From an uncultured euryarchaeote (lineage in GTDB: Archaea > Thermoplasmatota > Poseidoniia > Poseidoniales > Poseidoniaceae): a stretch of DNA of 8,523 nt. The stretch covers positions 1-8,523 of the forward strand of contig CALBJF010000249.1 of the NCBI GenBank assembly GCA_937892665.1, read 5' to 3'. The translations under genes and the position numbers were made by a program. This document shows, in pieces, positions 1 to 4,565 of this stretch; the stretch's first letter is position 1; the number at the start of each line of letters is the position of its first letter. Below the pieces are notes generated by a model that was not told where the DNA came from, did not search any database, and saw only the letters and a program-made list of their open reading frames with translations.

Positions 1-17
1 GGTTGTCAGGTCATGTC

Positions 18-503
18 ATGCCCGAACCTATTCTTCTCGAAGTCGGTATGAAAACGCCTGCCTTTACTGCCACCGATTCAAATGGAGTAACCCATACATC
101 GGCCGATTACATCGAAAGGGGTAAAAGCGTCATCTTGTATTTCTACCCGAGAGACTCAACTCCTGGTTGCACTAAGCAAGCCTGTGACTTCCGAGACAAC
201 ATGGCTAGACTAAAATCCGAAGGCTACGAAGTGCTCGGCGTTTCCAAAGACTCTGAAAAGTCACATCATAATTTCATTTCTAAACAAGACCTGAACTTTC
301 CATTACTCCTTGATACGGAAGGATCTCTCCATGATCAATTTGGAACATGGCGCATGAAAAAGAACTACGGCAGAGAATACATGGGATGCGTCCGCTCAAC
401 GTTTGTCATCGGCCCGGAAGGCACAATCGAATGGTGTAGATACAATGTTCGAGCCAAGGGGCATGTTGAGATGTTACTTCGTGAGCTTTCAATGGAAGAG
501 TGA
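18..503 (+). CDS. bcp: Thioredoxin-dependent peroxiredoxin, Bcp/PrxQ type (start uncertain)
   Basis: Cytosolic thiol peroxidase expected to reduce H2O2 and organic hydroperoxides using thioredoxin or a similar donor. From the ATG at 18 the protein has 161 residues, close to the roughly 155 usual for Bcp. The thioredoxin fold is seen in the strand VILYFYP followed by the active-site motif STPGCTKQAC. Peroxidatic Cys51 and Cys56 five residues later are the pair that forms the intramolecular disulfide in atypical 2-Cys PrxQ enzymes. The conserved catalytic Arg lies in GCVRSTFVI, and the stretch NFPLLLDTEGSLHDQFGTW is typical of the family. A weak AGGT lies 6 nt before this ATG. The frame is open to the window edge, and a TTG at 3 or an ATG at 48 are other possible starts. 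It is the first visible gene of a three-gene operon; its stop is 5 nt from the next ATG. Family assignment is very secure; the physiological electron donor is not visible. Confidence 0.93.
   Translation: MPEPILLEVGMKTPAFTATDSNGVTHTSADYIERGKSVILYFYPRDSTPGCTKQACDFRDNMARLKSEGYEVLGVSKDSEKSHHNFISKQDLNFPLLLDTEGSLHDQFGTWRMKKNYGREYMGCVRSTFVIGPEGTIEWCRYNVRAKGHVEMLLRELSMEE
494..499 (+). promoter_or_regulatory. Shine-Dalgarno site deciding the ATG at 509
   Basis: GGAAGA, continuing to GGAAGAG at 500, lies 8 to 9 nt before the ATG at 509. A GTG in the same frame at 500 overlaps the upstream stop codon (GTGA), but it would sit inside or directly against this site, too close for it to work. The ATG is therefore preferred. 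Confidence 0.55.
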
Positions 504-508
504 ACACT

Positions 509-979
509 ATGCAAGAGGACATCGGAGGGAACATAGTCCCCCTCAACGCTACGTCGAAAGCTTACGAACCCTGCTATATTGGCAAAGGATTAGTCGCTGG
601 AAACGATATTGTCATAGGAGCAATGTGCCATATCGGACGTTCAGTAGAAATTGGCGATGGGACCAAAATACAAGGATCCACCTACATCTCCGATTGCACT
701 AAAATTGAATCAAACGTATTCATAGGACCAAATTCCACCATTCTAAACGACAAGTACCCTCCCTCAGGAGATCAAATGAGATGGTCGTTAGTAACTATTC
801 GTGAAAAGGCTGTTATTGGTGGAGGTACAACGATTCTTCCCGGCGTAACCGTCGGGGCAAATGCCGTACTTGGTGCCGGGTCAGTTCTAACTAAATCCAT
901 ACCTGATGGCGAAGTTTGGAAAGGCAACCCTGCCTCGTTTCATATGCAACGGAAAGACTACGAAGAAAGGAGAAGTTGA
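509..979 (+). CDS. Hexapeptide-repeat acyltransferase, nucleotide-sugar N-acetyltransferase-like
   Basis: A left-handed parallel beta-helix acyltransferase, 156 residues from the ATG at 509. Hexapeptide turns run through residues about 23-75 (IGKGLVAGNDIVIG, HIGRSVEIGDGTKI, FIGPNSTI) and about 100-130 (AVIGGGTTILPGVTVGANAVLGAGSVL). Between them lies the loop NDKYPPSG (80-87), which resembles the FTNDxYPR loop of acetyltransferases acting on amino sugars linked to UDP or dTDP (WbpD/WlbB, FdtC). The C-terminal VWKGNPA is the usual closing turn. Such enzymes are trimers that transfer an acyl group from a CoA thioester to a sugar amine, feeding glycan or glycoprotein synthesis. The length fits a bare helix domain without additions. 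It sits between bcp and the flavin-reductase-like gene, one base before the latter. The sugar-nucleotide substrate is inferred only from the loop and helix pattern; a serine or carnitine-type acyltransferase is less likely. Confidence 0.85.
   Translation: MQEDIGGNIVPLNATSKAYEPCYIGKGLVAGNDIVIGAMCHIGRSVEIGDGTKIQGSTYISDCTKIESNVFIGPNSTILNDKYPPSGDQMRWSLVTIREKAVIGGGTTILPGVTVGANAVLGAGSVLTKSIPDGEVWKGNPASFHMQRKDYEERRS
967..972 (+). promoter_or_regulatory. Strong Shine-Dalgarno site of the flavin-reductase-like gene
   Basis: AAGGAG, within GAAAGGAGAAG, lies 8 nt before the ATG at 981. It decides that start over the in-frame ATG at 906, which would run 74 nt into the preceding gene and has no such site. 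The ribosome site lies inside the last codons of the acyltransferase gene, so the two are probably translated in sequence from one mRNA. Confidence 0.75.
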
Positions 980-980
980 G

Positions 981-1781
981 ATGGAAGGCAGGCAACACGT
1001 TATTGAATTTCTTACAAAATGCCTTGAATATGCGGATGCATCGATCCTTCGCAAGCAGGCCAGAGGGGACACAGAAGAGGTGCCTCAATGGGAAACCTAC
1101 CGAGAATTTACTCGCCACGCATTGGACGAAATCCAAGCTGGTGAACTCAACCGGTGGTTCCCAAAGGAAACTCCAACCCTCCATCAAGAAGGCTCAAAGC
1201 ATGACTTAGGCGACATGGAACACAAGGCACGTTCACTCTTTCTTTCGAATCTAGTTAGCCCAAGACCTCTCGTGATGCTTGGTACTGAATCGAACAATGG
1301 TATCCGCAATGTAGCACCATACACCTCGGTTTCCATCGTTGCAAATTCACCACCGCTCGCAGTGATATCCTTGTCAGTAAACAGAGAAGATCGTGTCCGC
1401 GACTCTCTGATTAATCTCAGAGAAAACGGAAAAGCTGTCCTTAATTTCCTTCAACCGAATCAGGAAAACGCCCACCTCGTTGAAAAAACATGTATACCGA
1501 TTCCAAGAGAAGAAAGTGAATGGGATGTATTCTCGATCGAATCTTTAGAATCCAATAGACTCATTATGAAAGATGCATCAATGGCAATCGAAGCAGAAGT
1601 CGTGGCAGAACACGATTTACCAGAGGCAAAAGCAAGTCTTGTAGTATTACGACTAACCAAGTTAATTGTCCCTGGAGAACATCTTCCAACGGAATCAGTT
1701 CACCTACTATGCCAACATGGATTGAATCGATTAATGGCTACGCCAACTGCATGGGATTACAACATCGAATCCAATGTTTGA
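981..1781 (+). CDS. Flavin-reductase-like FMN-binding split-barrel protein with N-terminal extension
   Basis: 266 residues from the ATG at 981. Residues about 83-265 look like the flavin reductase/DIM6-NTAB family: LSNLVSPRPLVMLGT, then GIRNVAPYTSVSIVANSPPLAVISLS, which forms the FMN-binding split barrel, and a region with KAVLNFLQ and NAHLVEKT typical of the family. Members bind FMN and use NAD(P)H, but substrates vary widely and cannot be read here. Residues 1-75 are extra: a mostly helical, charged segment with YREFTRHALDEIQAGELNRWF, which I do not recognise; typical single-domain members are about 170-210 residues. The gene starts 1 nt after the acyltransferase stop, so it belongs to the same operon. 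Its 3' end overlaps the opposing epimerase gene by 25 nt. The domain call is firm; a specific function is not supported. Confidence 0.82.
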   Translation: MEGRQHVIEFLTKCLEYADASILRKQARGDTEEVPQWETYREFTRHALDEIQAGELNRWFPKETPTLHQEGSKHDLGDMEHKARSLFLSNLVSPRPLVMLGTESNNGIRNVAPYTSVSIVANSPPLAVISLSVNREDRVRDSLINLRENGKAVLNFLQPNQENAHLVEKTCIPIPREESEWDVFSIESLESNRLIMKDASMAIEAEVVAEHDLPEAKASLVVLRLTKLIVPGEHLPTESVHLLCQHGLNRLMATPTAWDYNIESNV

Positions 1782-2731
1782 CGCAGCCCAACTTCAAGTG
1801 AGGTCGTTGCAGACCAGCCCAGAGAGTTCTCTGCATCCACAAGATGCGGTAAGCGACGTAATGAATCGCCGGGATAGCCTTCTGTCATCTCAACTTTTAC
1901 CGATGTATTTGTTTTTTCATTGACCAGTTGACAAATTCTCTTCCCTAAATCAAGCATTGAAATCTCTTCTGTGGAACCAAGATTAAACGAGCGACCAGAA
2001 AGGGATTCTCCACTCTTCAAACAGGAATCCAAACGACCTGAGAGCGCAATACCTTGAACAATATCGTCAACCCATGTTAGAGAACGGGTTTGGTTTCCAT
2101 TCCCATGAATGTGTACAATATTTGAATTCAGGGCTGAGCGCATCATCATGGTAACAACTTGCCCATAGTCATCTTGACTCAAACGGGGACCATATCCATT
2201 GAATGGACGTACAATACGTCCATCGAGTCCTTGACGAACAGCATGTTGAACCGCTAGTTCACCAAGATATTTGCTAGCCCCATAGGCATGGCGTTGATGA
2301 TGAGATGGGTGAGTGAAAAGAGAGGGTTCAAGATCACCGAGGGGCATTACTTCTGAATTTCCATACGCTTCTGGAGAAGAAGTGAATACAAATCTACACT
2401 TATTTTTTTCTGCGAATTCAATGGCTCTTAGTGTCGAATTTAGATTTACATCCATAACCATTCTCGCCTCTTCATGGAACCATTTTGTTCCATTAATAGC
2501 AGCGAGATGATAGACAACATCGATAGAGGATGGATCTGGAATCGAATCGTAGGAGGACGCTTGACAAGCATCTGATTCAAGAAGTGTAATCCTGTTCAGG
2601 ATATGCTCTATGTGTCCTAGTTTACCTCTCCAAAAATTATCGATAACGACGATTTCATCATCGAATTCAAGCAGATGTTCAACCAAACTCGAACCGAGGA
2701 AGCCTGCTCCACCAGTTACGAGTACTCGCAT
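1757..2731 (-). CDS. NAD-dependent nucleotide-sugar epimerase/dehydratase (extended SDR)
   Basis: 324 residues from the ATG at 2731, normal for extended short-chain dehydrogenases. The Rossmann start MRVLVTGGAGFLGSS carries GxxGxxG (Gly7, Gly10, Gly13). Asp31 at the end of the second strand suits the NAD ribose. HLAAIN and VFTSSPEAYG follow; Ser119 with Tyr150 and Lys154 of YGASK form the catalytic triad. The substrate half contains RPFNGYGPR and GNGNQTRSLTWVDDIV, matching the RxFNxYGPR and GxGxQTRxxxxVDD motifs of UDP-glucuronate decarboxylases, UDP-glucose 4-epimerases and dTDP-glucose 4,6-dehydratases. It probably interconverts a UDP- or dTDP-hexose for surface glycans; which reaction is undecided. 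It follows aconitase X in one operon: a GTG at 2740 overlaps that gene's stop (GTGA), but the ATG nine bases on lies directly before the beta strand and is preferred. No clear Shine-Dalgarno site is seen, so translational coupling is likely. Confidence 0.9.
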   Translation of the reverse strand: MRVLVTGGAGFLGSSLVEHLLEFDDEIVVIDNFWRGKLGHIEHILNRITLLESDACQASSYDSIPDPSSIDVVYHLAAINGTKWFHEEARMVMDVNLNSTLRAIEFAEKNKCRFVFTSSPEAYGNSEVMPLGDLEPSLFTHPSHHQRHAYGASKYLGELAVQHAVRQGLDGRIVRPFNGYGPRLSQDDYGQVVTMMMRSALNSNIVHIHGNGNQTRSLTWVDDIVQGIALSGRLDSCLKSGESLSGRSFNLGSTEEISMLDLGKRICQLVNEKTNTSVKVEMTEGYPGDSLRRLPHLVDAENSLGWSATTSLEVGLRQTLDSML

Positions 2732-2736
2732 AATGT

Positions 2737-4509
2737 TCACGCCCGTTCTAACACAGTAATCCTAACAATGCCATCCTCGCGTTCAAAGCGAATCGAATCA
2801 CCATCGTTAACGAGCATGCACGGATCTTCTTCAAACCCGTGACCATATGGGACATGGAGCAATGAGCAAGCTGGTAATGTAAGCGGGCATACATCACGAT
2901 TAGCGATAGCTTTGGGGCCTTTGCCTTCGTACAAGAGTCCCATCAAAACGTAGGGGGCAACCGTTGAACCAGACCCTTTTGGATAAATGAGAATCTTATT
3001 TTCAATTGCTCTTCCATCAAGCGGATGTCCTGCTTCTTCGATAATACCCGTGTCGCGATTAACATAGCCAAGATACGTTATCGGAACGTCTGTAACCATA
3101 GCAACTCCTTCGATACAAAAATCCTCTTGTGAATCAAGTCCCTTTCCAAGAATGGTGCATTCCCCATCCTGATGAGTTTTAGCAGAGGTTTGACCTCCAT
3201 GGGAGGAATGTGATAATTCAGGTCTTGGGCCTTGGCTAAGAGATGGATGAACGGCATGGCGAACACATTCATCGATTGGCGCTACGCTGGTAGGAATACG
3301 ATTGAGCCCACTTGTGAGATAATGTTCGGCTTTCATCGAGTTTGTTAGGAGATGATTGTATTTCTCGCGATTATACGGCGTCACTTCCGGACATGTGTCA
3401 ACCAAAACGAGGGCTCCTGCTTCCTCTAACATTGACAAAGTACCATCTGCTTCAGCGAGAGCATAGTTTTCTTGACTTGTGAAAACCCACAAACGTTGAT
3501 CATCAATTTGTTCTCCAAATTCCATGTGGGAGCGTAAGGCAGAAGCAGTCGTCCTCATTTCCTCCAGACTGGCTTGAGGACAACCGATAACGACCAAATC
3601 CACTTGACCTTCTGGTTTTAGCTCCTCATATCGATGCATAAGGTCGGCTTGAGTGAATTCCAACTCGCCCTGCCATTCGACGTTTGAAAAATCCTCCAAT
3701 GATTGTAATGAATGGCCATCAACCCACATCATTGGCGTACCATAGTTTGCCGCTGCTGCTGTCAGTGCCTTCTTACGAGCAAAGGAAATGTAACCCGGTA
3801 AACCTTCAACATAAGGCATCGGTCCAAACGGAAGATTCCATTCTGGCTTGGCGTTTCTACCAATCCAATCCCCTAGAATGGAGTAATCAGAAAGTGTTTC
3901 AAGTTCGCAAGATATCTTGACCCGAATGTTTGGAATCCTATGTTCGAGAAGGTGTAAACCCCATTCAGGAGCATATCCTGTCAATGCAGTGGCTAAAGCA
4001 CTGAGTCCTGATTCTCTGTTAGTAATGAGTGATGTCCACGTATTTGTATAACAGACTGCATTTGATTCAGCCCATGAAGCGGTTTCACCCTCAATCTCAA
4101 TTCCTCTGTCATAAGGCGTACAAGAAAGGGTTGATTCAATGCCTAATCGATCATAGGCTTGGACAATCTCAAATTGCTGTTCTAGAAAATCTGGCCAAGC
4201 AATATCCATTTCCTTCATTTTTCCTTTATCGCATCCTGCGGAATTCAACGTTGTTGGAATTACAACAGTCCCATTTTCATCACCACTGAGATCCTTCAAG
4301 AAGCGACGTAGCCCGTGGCCTCCCGTGATGACTGAGACGCCTGAAACGTGAGCATGGTCAACTTCGACAAATGCGGATGCTTTTGCAGTACGTGCTAAGT
4401 CGACAACAAGACGAGCTGCCTTTTGTCGAGTAGCCCCTTCCAACCCTTCGAGTTGTTGTGATAACCTCTCAGGCAGGTGCATATTATCATCGAAGTACTG
4501 GCGCTTCAT
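2737..4509 (-). CDS. Aconitase X, large and small subunits fused; probable phosphomevalonate dehydratase
   Basis: A 590-residue aconitase-X (AcnX) protein. Residues about 10-420 are the large subunit (former DUF521): HVSGVS (54-59), TTLNSAGCDKGKM with Cys93, CTPY with Cys130, then ESNAVCYTNTWTSLITNRESG and ALTGYAPEWGLHL, the most recognisable AcnX block. IGCPQASLEEM carries Cys310 and VLVDTCP carries Cys373; Cys93, Cys310 and Cys373 are likely iron-sulfur ligands. Residues about 448-590 are the small swivelling subunit (former DUF126): CTILGKGL, then GHPLDGRAIENKILIYPKG and GSGSTVAPYVL. In most archaea two separate subunits dehydrate (R)-5-phosphomevalonate to trans-anhydromevalonate 5-phosphate, made for isoprenoid lipids. 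Here both sit on one chain, large first, joined by a polar linker at about 421-447. A hydroxyproline dehydratase role, as in some bacterial AcnX, is the main alternative. The ATG at 4509 is followed by another at 4482 that better fits the usual family start; neither has a Shine-Dalgarno site. Confidence 0.9.
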   Translation of the reverse strand: MKRQYFDDNMHLPERLSQQLEGLEGATRQKAARLVVDLARTAKASAFVEVDHAHVSGVSVITGGHGLRRFLKDLSGDENGTVVIPTTLNSAGCDKGKMKEMDIAWPDFLEQQFEIVQAYDRLGIESTLSCTPYDRGIEIEGETASWAESNAVCYTNTWTSLITNRESGLSALATALTGYAPEWGLHLLEHRIPNIRVKISCELETLSDYSILGDWIGRNAKPEWNLPFGPMPYVEGLPGYISFARKKALTAAAANYGTPMMWVDGHSLQSLEDFSNVEWQGELEFTQADLMHRYEELKPEGQVDLVVIGCPQASLEEMRTTASALRSHMEFGEQIDDQRLWVFTSQENYALAEADGTLSMLEEAGALVLVDTCPEVTPYNREKYNHLLTNSMKAEHYLTSGLNRIPTSVAPIDECVRHAVHPSLSQGPRPELSHSSHGGQTSAKTHQDGECTILGKGLDSQEDFCIEGVAMVTDVPITYLGYVNRDTGIIEEAGHPLDGRAIENKILIYPKGSGSTVAPYVLMGLLYEGKGPKAIANRDVCPLTLPACSLLHVPYGHGFEEDPCMLVNDGDSIRFEREDGIVRITVLERA

Positions 4510-4565
4510 CAAGACTCGTATGATTGACCGATGGTTTTGATACCGTTGACGTCACTCCACCAATT
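4510..4565. promoter_or_regulatory. Divergent promoter spacer between aconitase X and the surface protein
   Basis: Only 56 nt separate the two opposed ATG codons. Neither start has a Shine-Dalgarno site, which suits leaderless mRNAs. The element TTTTGATA at 4535-4542 is the best TATA-box-like match (6 of 8 to the archaeal TTTAWATA). Its centre lies about 27 nt before the ATG at 4566, and about 29 nt before the ATG at 4509 on the other strand, where it reads TATCAAAA (5 of 8). One weak element could therefore serve both genes. This is positional inference, not a clear consensus hit. If aconitase X really starts at 4482 the spacer is 83 nt and the symmetry is lost. Confidence 0.35.

Noticed and set aside
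906..980. Longer start (ATG at 906) for the flavin-reductase-like gene
   Set aside because: It would overlap the acyltransferase by 74 nt, has no ribosome site, and the ATG at 981 has AAGGAG at ideal spacing.
509..2731. A dedicated surface-sugar biosynthesis cluster formed by the acyltransferase and the epimerase
   Set aside because: They lie on opposite strands in different operons with unrelated partners, and no glycosyltransferase, aminotransferase or nucleotidyltransferase is present; proximity alone is weak support.
4524..4565. TTG at 4524 as start of the surface protein
   Set aside because: Rare start codon without a ribosome site, and it would use up the divergent promoter spacer; the ATG at 4566 precedes a normal signal-anchor N-terminus.
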